In this document: positions 1-10,300 of the stretch, in pieces
Layout of the letters: the number at the start of each line of letters is the position of its first letter
Numbering within the stretch: the first letter of the stretch is position 1
Assembly (NCBI GenBank): GCA_005223375.1
Contig: RXOD01004210.1
Span: 1-26,007 of the forward strand
Source of the DNA: Amoebophrya sp. AT5.2
Taxonomy: Eukaryota > Sar > Dinophyceae > Syndiniales > Amoebophryaceae
Direction of reading: 5' to 3'
Length of the DNA stretch: 26,007 bases
Notes under the pieces: model-generated
What the model was told of the DNA's origin: nothing
Databases searched by the model: none
What the model saw: only the letters and a program-made list of their open reading frames with translations
Program-made: the position numbers and the translations under genes

Positions 1-327
1 CACCACGCCCACGTTCCCGCGGTCAATGCGATCAATCTTCGAAATTAGTGGAACAAACATGTTTACCGCGCGTCCTCTACCACTACTCACCCACGCATGC
101 TCCCTTTTCTTTGATCTCCTGAGGATTTTGACACTGACCGTAAACAAAGTGCCGTTTCTATGATTCAGACACTGACTTCATCAGCGACACACTTTCTTAG
201 ACTTACTGTTGGACCAGGTCCAGGGCGCACTAAACTCCATCTGCTACCTAGAAGAAGTCCATCGGAAGCTAGTACAACTCGTTCCTCCATCGGACACGAC
301 CAGTACCGTGCCAAAAACTGCAAAAAA

Positions 328-1344
328 ATGCCGGAACAACAGCCCTCGGTCTCCATGCAGGTCCAGAAGCTGACCGAGCACGCGGTGATGCCGGTGAAGG
401 GGTCTCCCGATTCCGCCGGCTTTGACCTCTCCTCTGCCTACGACTACGAGATCCCCGCGGCCGGTAAAATGCTCGTGAAGACCGACCTCGCGGTGAAGAT
501 GCCCCCGGGGGTGTACGGCCGGGTGGCGCCCCGGTCCGGGCTGGCGCTGAAAAAACACATCGACGTGGGGGCCGGCGTGATCGACGCGGACTATCTTAAG
601 GAGGGAAATAACCCATCTTCCAGAACGTACTCAGGTTCTTCCTATTGGTTGGCTCGGGCAGCGGCTCGGACGGGTGAGCTGTGGGCGTTGCATGGCACGA
701 AGCGTCCTTTGGCCTTTTGTCTGGAACTTTCAACGCCAGAAGGTCATACTTGAGTAGGCCAAGTTCCAGAATCTGGAAGTTTGGAAACCCATACTTGTCG
801 GCAGAGGGCTTAACCTCTTTCAAGTAGAGAGCAGCAGAAAATACGAGCCAAAATACAAGCGATTCCCAATAGAAAAAAACCCATACCGAAGGGCAAGAAT
901 ACGCGCCAATATTTGCCCCGCTACGTTCTGGAGTATGGGTTTTTGCCTGAATTTTCTTAGAATTATGACGTCGTTTTGGGTATGGGTTTCAGAGTTCCAG
1001 AACCGCGCCAATATCTTTTCCTCTGGGCGAACCACGGAAGCCAAGATGTGTGGGCGGGAGTGTCGCGCTGCCTGTGGCCCTGCAGTTGGCGTCCGTTAGG
1101 AAAAGTCTAGGTATGAACGTGGAGATGGGTTTAGTACCTCTTTAACTATCGCGGGAACGTGGGCGTGGTGCTGTTCAACCACGCCCAGGAGGCGTTCAAG
1201 ATCGAGAAGGGCGACCGGGTTGCGCAGCTCATCCTGGAGAAGTACCTGAACGCCGAGGTGCAGGAGGTGGGGAGCCTGGACGAAACGGACCGCGGAGAGG
1301 GCGGATTCGGATCCACGGGAGGCTCGAAGGAGCTGCAGAAGTGA
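328..1344 (+). CDS. dut: dUTP diphosphatase (dUTPase), two exons
   Basis: Hydrolyses dUTP to dUMP and pyrophosphate, keeping uracil out of DNA and supplying dUMP for thymidylate synthesis; the family works as a homotrimer. Exons 328-594 and 1150-1344 join in frame to about 153 residues, normal for the family. All five dUTPase motifs are visible in order: DSAGFDL (motif I), PRSGLALK (II), [17 protein letters not shown] (III, created only by joining the exons), GDRVAQLI (IV) and [10 protein letters not shown] (V). The intron therefore interrupts motif III exactly, and retention would destroy the uracil/sugar pocket. ATG 328 is preferred because the conserved domain starts soon after it. An in-frame ATG at 160 would add 56 residues rich in Ser, Thr and Arg, which could be an organelle-targeting extension, but its codon use is less gene-like. 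The stop is TGA. The family call is very sure; the 5' end is less so. Confidence 0.95.
591..1150 (+). mobile_element. Introner-like intron A in dUTPase: TTAA-ended element with 5-bp target duplication
   Basis: The element runs 596-1145 (550 bp) between two copies of CTATC (591-595 and 1146-1150). Removing it with one CTATC copy (555 nt) restores dUTPase motif III perfectly. Its ends are terminal inverted repeats: the left end reads TTAAGGAGGGAAATAACCCA and the complement of the right end reads TTAAAGAGGTACTAAACCCA, both followed by a TCTTCC/TCTCC stretch. There is no GT at the left limit and no AG at the right limit, so splicing must be non-canonical. Inside are further inverted repeats: CCAGAACGTA at 620-629 against 922-931, and GAAACCCATAC at 784-794 against 980-990. 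In-frame stops rule out reading through it as protein. The left end closely resembles that of intron B (18474). I see no transposase, so it would be a non-autonomous copy. Confidence 0.85.
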
Positions 1345-1362
1345 AGGAGTTCGGGTTTACCG

Positions 1363-1384
1363 GTACCATTATCGAAAATGGTAC
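1363..1384 (+). other. Stem-loop just after the dUTPase stop
   Basis: GTACCATT (1363-1370) and AATGGTAC (1377-1384) form a perfect 8-bp inverted repeat with a 6-nt loop, 18 nt downstream of the stop codon. It would lie in the 3' UTR. A role in 3'-end processing is only a guess. Confidence 0.45.
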
Positions 1385-1547
1385 TTATTGCTGTAGCAAC
1401 TACGAGCTGCAGGTAAGGGTAACCTCTGTTCGAGGAAGAGGTCGCCGCGAAGAAGTTTGGTTTGCATCCGTTTGCAACCAACCCTGTTATGTGGAGCTTC
1501 TTTAGAGGTTGTGGGCAGATCTTGCTTTTTTGTATGTGCTTGCACCG

Positions 1548-1678
1548 AGCATCAAGTTCCGTGACGGTGACCGTGAATGTATTTTAAAATAGCAAGAATT
1601 CCTCGGATGTGCTTTACTCTCCCCAGCATCAAGTTTCGTGACCGTGAATGTCCGTGATCGTCAATGACCGTGAATGGA
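1548..1678. repeat. Degenerate short repeats built on GTGACCGTGAATG
   Basis: AGCATCAAGTTCCGTGACGG starts at 1548 and continues into TGACCGTGAATGT. A near copy, AGCATCAAGTTTCGTGACCG continuing into TGAATGT, starts at 1625. Two more partial copies of the TCCGTGA / ACCGTGAATG unit follow directly up to about 1676. This is a decayed minisatellite-like cluster in non-coding DNA; no gene overlaps it. Confidence 0.6.
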
Positions 1679-2902
1679 GAAGAAGACTCAAAATCACGAA
1701 TTCAGGTTGATCGGATAGCTACGGTGGACACGCATCATGTTCATGGCCTTTCCGGTGATACACGAGGGGAGCGAGGAGTCACTGCTCACCAGCTGCAGCA
1801 CGAGGGTTTTTAATTACTTACGATCATGTGTGACATTGACATAGCATGAGGGATCTAAGCAGAAAGCTTTTTGTCCAAGATAGATACACGGCAACGAACA
1901 GGAAAGGCAGGAGAGTGAAGAATCTCAATTCCTACCAAATAACTGCATCAGGTACATCAGGAAGCACATCGCGATTGCATGCTGCAGAAGTGCATCAAGC
2001 GGCACCAACATCATGTTCTGCACAAATAAGGAGACACTTTCGAGCACGGAGGTACGAGGGGAGCACGCTCTCGAAGAACCATGCCAAACCAAAAAGCAAT
2101 GGCAATTTTTCCAAGGAAAACCAAAACCTAGTTTAACGACAGGCCCCAAGGAGCATGAGCAACGAAGAAGAACAGAAGAAATCTATACTTACAATCGATC
2201 CATACATGAGCATTAACTTGCACTATGCTGGACGCCCCAGCGAACTCACCGAGGAGTTGCCCTCGGCTCATAGCTGTCGGGAGATGGCTAAGTCTGGCCT
2301 GGTGGGGCTGCAGGTTTTCAGAGTGGCTACTTACGCAGGCGAGGGACCGATCGAATTTACTTCTTTAGCCACAAATGTATAACAGTACGTGTACGATGGA
2401 CGTCGCAATGAATGAGAGTTGAGGAAGCGGAGAGCAAACAGGCAACTTTGAAGCGAGTAAGAACTAAAACGGGGCTAGCATAGCACCTCTACTTCTAGCA
2501 GTCCTATCCCTACTCCACAGCAGAGTATCAACGGTAAGGTCGCAGTTTCAGACTGACCAGCACGTATCCACTGCCATTGGTCGTCGTGACAATAGCATCT
2601 TCTACCATTGTTCTCGCACCCAAAGACGGACGAAAGCGATGGCGTGAAGCGACATGTTGGCCCGTCCGTTTCTTTTCTAGCAGTGCGTCTGCGCTGCGGG
2701 TGGGCGGCGACACACACGCCATCGGATACAGCCGGACAACATGCTCCCCTCCGGCGGCGAATCTTTACACAAGAGGCTGTGCTGCTGGTGTCCTCTGATA
2801 GTGCCTGAAGAATCGGAATCCCCCGCGAGAACAGCGAGAAGAAGTGCTAGGTACCAATAGGCAGACGCCGCCGCACTCCCCCATCAACAGGAGCAGCCCA
2901 GC

Positions 2903-4618
2903 ATGTTCAATAAGATCTGGAAGCGGCTTCCCGATGCGGACGACGTGTTCGCCTACGACACTGTGAAGGAGGTTCGCGTCCTCGACCGCCGGTTGGGTTT
3001 GGTCTACTACTCCGTTCTGAACCTGATTCTCTTCTACGTCCTTATTTACGTTTTCATGATCGAGAAGAAGTACCAGGACAACGAAAAGTCGAGCGGGTGG
3101 GTGCTGGCGAGGGCGAGCGGGTACGTCGAAGAGATGATCGTGGGCGGTAAAGACAAGGCCGCGGGGCTGCCGATAGACCTCTTCGACCTGAGCAACGAGC
3201 AGAACGCAGCGTTTTTGCCGACGCGGATCCTCTTCTCCAAGTCCCAGGAGAACAAGAACACCAACTCGGATGCCGACTTCTGTGCGTCACCACTCCACAC
3301 CTGCAAAACCCCCGCAGACTGCGAAATCGAAAACCCGCAGCTGCAGAAAGGTACATTTACATAGGAAAAGGAAGTAACCTGTTGTTATAAACATGTTGTG
3401 CTTGTGCTGCGAATAATCCGTAAATCAAATGTTTCCCAACGAGGAGAGCGGGAGACGGTACTTGATAATCTTTCGGAAATGAACGGCACAGGCGACACCT
3501 GCACCCCGGAGGGCAAGTGCCTGCGGAGGCAGTGGTGTCCCGCAGAGTGCGACCCGGTGTCGGACGCAGCCTGCACCACGACGCAAGAGATCGAAGTGGA
3601 CCCCCTCGCGTACTGCCTGTCCAATAGTTTTTGTAGCAAGCTAACATCAATATGGCATGTTTCGTCCGTCACAGTACGACTCGGTTGCACCACCAATCAA
3701 CTGCTACGACAACGAGGACGGTTTGGCTCGATTGGTAAAGACGTTCGCGTTTCTCACTCGCATGGCCGAGTCACTGATCTCAAGCTCCAAGTTCGCATGA
3801 TGTAAATAAAGGTACGAGATCCGTTTCGGGACGTCCGTGCACTTCCACAAGTTCCAGATGGACGTGTCCACCACGGAGGAGAAACAAAGAATCCTCTACC
3901 CGAAGAAGAAGGCGAACACCTACAAGGTGAAAGACCTGCTCCGCATGGCCAATGTTGATGCAAACAAAATCGCGAAGCACGGCGCGCTGCTGCTGGTCAC
4001 CATGCTCTTCGACTGCGAGATGGACGACTCAGCCTGCCTCTCCAGCGTGGAGGCAGTCAACATCGACAGCAAGACGGGGTACTTACTCATAGATATTCCG
4101 CATTCCGAAACAAAAGTGCACCTTCTTCTTCGGTACGTCACAGTCCGGCTTTCGGTCTTTGAACTGTGGCGCGCAGTAGAGCAAAAGCCATGCGAAGATG
4201 CAGGAGGCACGGAAACTACAGATGGTGGATCTGAAAGTGCTAGTTCCCCACGACTCTATGTGAAGGAGCACAAAACAAATTGGAAATTAAGCTGTTCCTC
4301 GCGACTACTTTTTACGTACATCCAAATGCCAATGTGAATTCCCCATCGCTCACCAGGTACAACTTCGCCCGCTCGGTGTACTACAACGAGGGCGGTGTGG
4401 AGAAGCGCGACCTCGTGCGGTATTTCGGGGTCCGCATCGCCGTGCAGTCGATTGGGGAGGGCGCGAAACGCTCCTTCTCCATGATCGTGCTGCAAGTCTC
4501 TTCGGCCATCGCCTTGCTTGCCGTGGCGCGGACCGCGGCCGACTTCTTTCTGGAGAAGATCGTCCCGGAACGGAGACACTACCTGGCACAAAAGGTGCTG
4601 CAGGCGGATGACTTCTGA
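2903..4618 (+). CDS. P2X-type ATP-gated cation channel, four exons
   Basis: P2X receptors are trimeric plasma- or organelle-membrane channels opened by ATP. Exons 2903-3350, 3492-3609, 3812-4078 and 4357-4618 give 364 residues, a usual P2X length with a short C-tail. Residues 18-22 are YDTVK, the conserved cytosolic Y-x-T-x-K site. TM1 is about 31-53 and TM2 about 318-343. The ectodomain has ten cysteines, as in animal P2X, although one pair sits in a different place. WCPAE, VHFHKF, DSKTGYNF and FGVRI match family blocks, and YLAQK (353-357) is the C-terminal YxxxK motif. Of the known ATP-contact residues, a K-x-K pair (83, 85) and the Asn of YNF appear kept; the Thr of the left-flipper region, the Arg of NFR and the TM2-proximal Lys look changed (Glu, Ala then Arg, and Arg by eye). 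All three introns are GT-AG, and introns 2 and 3 repeat GTAC/GGTAC at both ends. A stem-loop follows the stop. Family call very sure. Confidence 0.93.
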
Positions 4619-5149
4619 TTTATTGGTACGTGCAGGCATCAATGCAACTACAGTCCCCCTGTAGTTGCAGTTCCCCTTCTCCCGCAAGCGCGAGGCAACT
4701 GCATCAGGCCAGAAGAGCCTCGCTACCCCCGGGAAAAGTCGAAAGCACTGATCTCAGTACCGAACGGAAAATCGGAATCAGGCCTGGCACAGCGAGGAAC
4801 CTAGCTGCAGTAAGCTGTCGACGCGCAGCAGAAAAAGCGATAAATTGGACTGACAGTCTACGACATAAGCTACTGTTCACGAAATACTTGTGGCATAAAC
4901 CAAGCATGAGATGCCGTTCCACGTGCTGAACCTAGATCAACCGGAAGAAGAGGACTGAGCGAATAGTCATGAGCACCAGTCGTGCATGAGTGTGGAGGAG
5001 GCAGTTGTAGTAGAAGGTATGCACATGAGGAACAATAGAAGAAGAAGCGACATACAACGACTAACGCATTTTTAGTCTCACCAAATGAACAGGAAAAAAA
5101 GTCAAATCTTGCGTAGAAAACAGTTCTTGTAGAACAATGACGAGGAACA
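4619..5149. other. Spacer between P2X and the 5150 ORF
   Basis: Apart from the stem-loop at 4643-4669 I see no gene or repeat here. The right end merges into a stretch where two + frames and one - frame all look codon-like (see the 5150 gene). Confidence 0.45.
4643..4669 (+). other. Perfect 11-bp stem-loop after the P2X stop
   Basis: TGCAACTACAG (4643-4653) and CTGTAGTTGCA (4659-4669) are exact reverse complements around a 5-nt loop TCCCC, 24 nt downstream of the TGA. It is the strongest hairpin seen in the window. It is not followed by a T-run and this is a eukaryote, so it is not a bacterial-type terminator. A 3'-UTR structure or a relic of a palindromic insertion are both possible. Confidence 0.6.
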
Positions 5150-6529
5150 ATGAGGTATGTGGCATCAATACCGCGGGCGTTCCGTACACCTTCCCGCGCA
5201 TCAAAAAATGTTTTCCGCGCACGCTCGACGAAATCGTGGGGCACGAGATCGAGACCGTATTCGTCGCACGCTTGTGCGCCTCCGCTAAGCTCGAAGCCGG
5301 CACCAAGAGTGTTTCCGCATGATCCTGCGCTGCGACGTAGCACGGGATCGGATAGCACTTCAGCGCCGTGGGACCATGTATCAAGCCATGAACGAGGTGT
5401 GGACTTCTTCTGCTCCTCTATCGCAGACGTGGACGGCCGTTTCCAGTTCTTACGGCTCCCCCACCTTTGGCCGGCTTCGGTTCTTTTTCGCGTTGCAGAT
5501 AGCAATCGGGGCATCGGCCATAACCTCGACCACCGTTCTGACACCGAAGAACGTGCACACGTCTACTCGCAACAAACGTGGATGCCGATATCTATCCGCA
5601 CTACACACGGCCGCCTGAAACTATCGGGAGGCAAAAGCGACGCGCAGGCGCAACCAATGCTGACAGAACGCGGACGTCCGCGAAAGGCGGTTTACCAGTT
5701 TGACGAAAAGGAAAAACGCGGGCCGAGCGCTGCCAAGTGCTGTGAATTTTTCGTTGTAGCCACGCAGAAGAAGCTCTTTCTCGAGCAAAATGAAGCGAGA
5801 AGCAGACTGCGCCTGCAATCCGCGCGACAGAGTCCCCGCCTGCGGCTGCGGAAAAGATTTGCAGAAGAGGCGAGTGTCGGACCGGAAACGGTAGCGACAA
5901 AATTGTTGGATGTTTGGAGGGGGTCGGAGGGTGCATTGAAGCACGAGTTGTTTCGGCAGTGGCAGCCGTACATGAACGCCATGTCTAGAACGCTGTGCGC
6001 CTCCTTTGTGCAGCTCGAGGCCGATTTTTACTGGCGTCTGAATCTCGATTTGCGGTTTGCGTCACTCAAGGGTGGGATGTCGCGTACTATGTTGGTTGGC
6101 GAACATAATATCATGCACAAAATCCCCGGTCGACGACGATCAAAGCACCACGCAAAAGCGATGCGCTTCTCAGCCTTCGCTGGATCTAAGAGAGAAAGAC
6201 CCTATAAGCATGGCGAGATTGATGACGTAGACTTTATCTGTGCTATCGATTTCGACAAGGATTATGATCGGCTCCGCGGTTTCTACATGCTGCCACGCGT
6301 ATTGTTCGATAAGTATGTGGTGCCGGTCGCTGACCCGGTGCAGCAAGTACGGGGGCGCGGCCTTTGGCACATGATTTACTTTCCTGATGCGTCGCCGCGG
6401 ACCTCCTCGGCGCGAGTGAAGCAGGCCGAATACCTTCCATATTACATCGATGCCAATTCTGAGAATCGGATCGGGGAATTGCAGAAGCTCGAGACACTGC
6501 TCAACAAACATGGGCGCACGCATGAATAA
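5150..6529 (+). CDS. Unrecognised protein with a nuclease-like VDF segment; 5' part uncertain
   Basis: The ORF is open for 459 codons and ends at TAA 6527-6529. I do not recognise the family. The C-terminal third is convincingly protein-like: residues 358-368 read DDVDFICAIDF, followed by a GFYMLPRVLF strand/helix pair, then GRGLWHMIYFP and YYIDAN. An acidic D-hD-F-hhhhD strand followed by a hydrophobic P-x-x-h segment resembles the core of some restriction-endonuclease-like (PD-(D/E)xK) proteins, but I cannot place a convincing catalytic Lys, so this is weak. The first 150 codons are Ser/Pro/Arg-rich and may not be translated in this frame. A second + frame (5137-5322, starting MTRNNEVCGI and containing DEIVGHEIETVFVARL) has better codon use there, so the true start may be another exon or an internal ATG such as 5591 or 5657. 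Directly after the stop is a branched inverted-repeat structure. Confidence 0.5.
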   Translation: MRYVASIPRAFRTPSRASKNVFRARSTKSWGTRSRPYSSHACAPPLSSKPAPRVFPHDPALRRSTGSDSTSAPWDHVSSHERGVDFFCSSIADVDGRFQFLRLPHLWPASVLFRVADSNRGIGHNLDHRSDTEERAHVYSQQTWMPISIRTTHGRLKLSGGKSDAQAQPMLTERGRPRKAVYQFDEKEKRGPSAAKCCEFFVVATQKKLFLEQNEARSRLRLQSARQSPRLRLRKRFAEEASVGPETVATKLLDVWRGSEGALKHELFRQWQPYMNAMSRTLCASFVQLEADFYWRLNLDLRFASLKGGMSRTMLVGEHNIMHKIPGRRRSKHHAKAMRFSAFAGSKRERPYKHGEIDDVDFICAIDFDKDYDRLRGFYMLPRVLFDKYVVPVADPVQQVRGRGLWHMIYFPDASPRTSSARVKQAEYLPYYIDANSENRIGELQKLETLLNKHGRTHE

Positions 6530-6530
6530 G

Positions 6531-6592
6531 GACCCCTAGGTTGAGGCACTTGAAATGCCAACCCAGCCAGCGATTGAACCTTCGCTGGGGTC
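6531..6592 (+). other. Branched inverted-repeat structure right after a stop codon
   Basis: Starting one base after the TAA, an outer stem GACCCC (6531-6536) / GGGGTC (6587-6592) encloses two arms. Arm 1 is GGTT-GA-GGCA (6539-6548) with TGCCAACC (6556-6563). Arm 2 is CCAGCG (6567-6572) with CGCTGG (6583-6588), which competes with the outer stem for two bases. It is compact but does not fit a tRNA: it is 62 nt long with no D-arm or anticodon-arm geometry. Confidence 0.45.
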
Positions 6593-7396
6593 AGCTTAAG
6601 GGAAGCACTACTGCAATTGCGCTTGAGCGGCATCAAACTCGTCCGCGTCGCCCAGAGAACCTGACTTAGTCCGGCATCCTACGAGAGGCAGATAGCCACC
6701 GAAGATTTCCCTTAAAGGTTCGGTTCTCCGTTCGACAAGAACAAGAAATGCTTTGGTGGGACGAGAAAGAAAGAGGTTGCGTAAGCATGTTTGAGACGGA
6801 TCGCTTTGGGTTTTCTTCACTTGCGCGCACTCGGGAGAGGCTACGAGAGCGAGACTGAGCGAGGTGAGCCTTCGAAGTTGAGAAGGGCTTTCGATCGATG
6901 CATCACATGGCAGCTCTTGAAGATAGCACAGCCAACGAATTATTGCTAAAAGACAATTTTTAGAATTCGAATTTGTTCTACGACAAGGTGGTGTAGGATG
7001 ACTGGAGCTAGCTTTTGATTAATAGAATTCAATCTGGTGCCGGCCCTGCAGAGATCTAAAAAGCGAGTCGCAGGATTTTGGACAATGCCGCGGCCCGCGG
7101 CCCCCACCGGACGACCCTCGAGAACACGAAGCGGGCGGCGCCTGGAATTCGTGCTGCAGTACAGTTAGGCCAGTACTACAGCGTCCTCGGCTCCCTCAGG
7201 ACGCGGACGACAGCCCTTTCTGTCGTGGCGCAGGGCCTCGCTCACAACTCGTCTTGCCGCGGCCGTTGTCGAGACCGGCATTGAGCGCGAACGACGAAGC
7301 ATAGTAAGTGCGCCGGCGTCCTCCTCCTAAAAATTATCCGGTAGACACGCATAAAACCATCATCAAGAACGGCCCCCCCACTCCGTCTCGCACAAG
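6593..7396. other. Spacer before the MATH-like gene, with an inverted repeat
   Basis: No gene is supported here. TTAAGGGAA at 6596-6604 and its exact complement TTCCCTTAA at 6707-6715 bound a 120-bp segment. These ends recall the TTAAGG tips of introns A and B, but the flanks (TCAGC and AGGTT) show no target duplication. It could be a decayed relative or chance. Confidence 0.4.
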
Positions 7397-10300
7397 ATGG
7401 CGCGGCCGGTCGACGAAAATGACCTGACGAACGCCATGGACCTGCTGCGGCAGGAAATGAACGCCGTCCAGGACAAGGCGCTCAAGCTGGTAATAAATCA
7501 TATTCTGATGTTGAAGAAACTGCTTTCCATGATGAAGATACAGTATAGTTCGCATTCTAATTTGGATTTGCCTCCCCTGTCCGACAAGAGAATAAAGAAA
7601 CTCAAAAGCTGCTGTGCTCCCGCCTCGAAAAATCATTCGCATCTGATGGCTTGATAGAATGGGGATCGCAGACACACATGACATCGATTCATCGCCAACA
7701 TCGTCCATCGGACGTCCATGACACAACAGGTCGACAAGAAGATGGGTGGGATGATCACGGAGAAGGCCACGAGTCTGATGTCGGACGTGATGACCTCCGT
7801 GGATGCGAAGCAGCAGAAGATGATGAAGACTATCGAAGCCAAGTTCAACTCCACCGAAAAGGCGATCGGGATAAAAATAAAAGAGGGGGACGACAAACTG
7901 GGGGACCGAGTAGACGACACCAACCGAGAACTCGCCGCCACCAGAAGCGACCTCGCGAAAAACGTATAGTTAGAGAGACGCTCACGCTCCTTCACATTGA
8001 TCATTATCTCTCGGATTTAAAGACTGGTTTAAGCTCGTCTGTCAGAGTCCGTTAAAGTCTCCGCCCCCCGTAACTTCTAAAGCTCAGTTGATTACTAATC
8101 TAATGACAGGTGGCCGAGCTGAAGAACATGATGGGGGAGCTGCGGCAGGAGACGCAGGAGTCGCTTGCCGAATTCAAATCGAGCGTCGACGCCGCGCTCG
8201 CCGCGGCGACTCAGCAGGGGGAGGACACAGCCTCACGGCTCGAGGAAGTCAACCAAATCCTCGAGGACGCGCTCGCGGAGATGCGAAAAAACCACGACAT
8301 CGTGAACACGAGACTCGATGGTGCTCTTCCTTTGTCACTTTCTCCTCTGGAGTTCGAACTGTTCGAAGTCACTCTCGTCCGATCATGCCCATCAATAATG
8401 TCCGCATCATGAAACCCAAATTCGAATCCCTTCCCGCCACAGGTCTGATCATGTACCAGCGGCAGCTGGAGCAGGATTTGTTTGCGTGCGAGAACATGGC
8501 GGCGCGGCGCGTGGAGTGGGAGATCGCGGACGCGAAACGGCTCATGCTCGCCTCCCGCCGCATCGCGCTCGCCTCCACGACGGTGCAGGGGGTGCCTCGG
8601 CAGAGCTTCTTCAGCCCCCCGTTCTCGGCTGCGGGCGTGCGGAACCTGCAGATAGAGCTCGCGGTCAAGTTCAAGCCGGCTCCAACTAAATCCGCCACCA
8701 CGGACGTGCACATAGGCGAGGCGCACATCTACCTGTGGGCGCCAAAGGGCACGCACTGCTGGTTCCGCCTATATCTAAACGACACGGTGAAGACCTTCGA
8801 AGGTACTGTTGGCGATGTTGGGGGATTCGAGGAGTCGGCTTCTTTTCATCGATATCGATTCGATAGTAGTAGTGGGATGTTCGTTGTAGTGGCCGTGATA
8901 TCTACTCGAGCCGGGTACTACCAAAACGAGTACTTGATACTAGAGCCTCACGAGCAGATTTTCGATCTCGTCGTGGTCCCGTGGTCGATGGTCCCAATCC
9001 CTATTGAATCCCCGCCTCGAATAATAGTTCGAATCCGATCGACGACAAAGACAATACTAAGCGCCCGACAAATAAACAACAGGTACGTACCCGTCCCGGC
9101 AGCCGGTGGGCGGGTTTTTCGGGGACATCGACGTGCCCGTGAAGCAGCCGGCGGACGACTTCAAGATGCTGGTCACCTTGGAGATCTCGGAGTCGAAGGT
9201 GGTCCAGCGGCATGAGATCGCGCCCTACGTCGCCGTGAATGCCCAGGACGGCATCTCGTGCTCCGGCAACCTCTACTTTAGCCGACACGTCAACCACAGG
9301 CTGCTGGACCAGGTATTAGTACTTGCTTCTAGCTGAGGAGAGTTGACGCACACACACGTGGAGAAGCCGGCTTCCCTTTTGTTGAAGGTCATTATAGATC
9401 ATTCACATTGTTCTCGTCACACTGACTTGTTCCCAAAAGTACTATATATCCTGAATCGAACCGCTATGTATTCTGATCCATGACTTTTCGACCAGGTGAA
9501 GCAGCAGGTGGAGGTGATTCGGTCGCGCATGCTGAAGCGGGTGGAGTGGAAGGTGGAAAACGCAAGCAAACTGCAAGAGCAGTTTCCCGCCGGCAACGCG
9601 ATGCTTTCTCCATACTTCGCGATCGCGGGCATCGATCGCCTCCGGTTCCAGTTCTTCCCCAGTGGGTAATATTGTACGCCCAAGCTATGATGCCCAACCA
9701 TATCTTCTGGCTCTGTAGTTTTACCTCAGGCTGTGCTATCCAATACAATGTCCAAAGCTAAAGTTGCCCCCCTCATAGCCACCATTCATCGGCGCCCAAC
9801 ATCGCTAATATAAATTTTCCCTACAGGTATCTGGACCCCGACGAGAATCCCGCGGCGGTGAAGGGTTTCTGCAGTTTGTTTCTGCACTGCCCGGCCGGCA
9901 CGACGGTGAACGGAGTGCTCACCATAAACATGAACGGCAACGTGCAGAAGCGACCCATAGAGCACTTCTACCCGGAGGCGGGAAGCTTCGGGCGGACCCT
10001 CTTCTGCCGATACGCCGTGATCCCCGGAGCGCACCCAGAAGACTTCCTCGTCATCAGCCTGGACGTACTTTTGACCATAGATATGCATATGGGAATTGCT
10101 GCAATAATTTAGCTTCTAATTCTGCACATTCAGCGTGTGCGGCTTCGGCGGAAGGAGTATATGAAGTTCGGAGGAAGGGGTCGCACGATTTCAACCCTCT
10201 GACCGTAAATGTGATGGGTGCAAAAGAACCAAAAGTCATTTCTTGGCATTGGATGGGAATGTGGTCGCCAAAGCAGTACGTCTACGTAGAAGCAAACTGA

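Larger units (their letters stand above)
1345..2902. other. Spacer between dUTPase and P2X genes
   Basis: About 1.5 kb without a gene I can support. It holds the stem-loop at 1363-1384 and the short repeats near 1548-1678. One small ORF at 2155-2382 (75 codons, starting MSNEEEQKKS) has unremarkable composition and no recognisable domain, and could be chance. A promoter or trans-splice acceptor for the P2X gene should lie near its right end, but I see no specific signal. Confidence 0.6.

Noticed and set aside
4870..5544. 224-codon open frame on the - strand
   Set aside because: Its middle looks protein-like, but it mirrors a + frame with similar quality, and its ends are low-quality. Kept only as part of the ambiguity noted at 5137-5660.
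6531..6592. tRNA-like cloverleaf
   Set aside because: Only 62 nt, no D-arm, no 7-nt anticodon loop geometry and no acceptor-stem spacing.
9020..9045. GTTCGAATCC, resembling a tRNA B box
   Set aside because: The bases around it cannot form a T-stem and it lies inside an intron.
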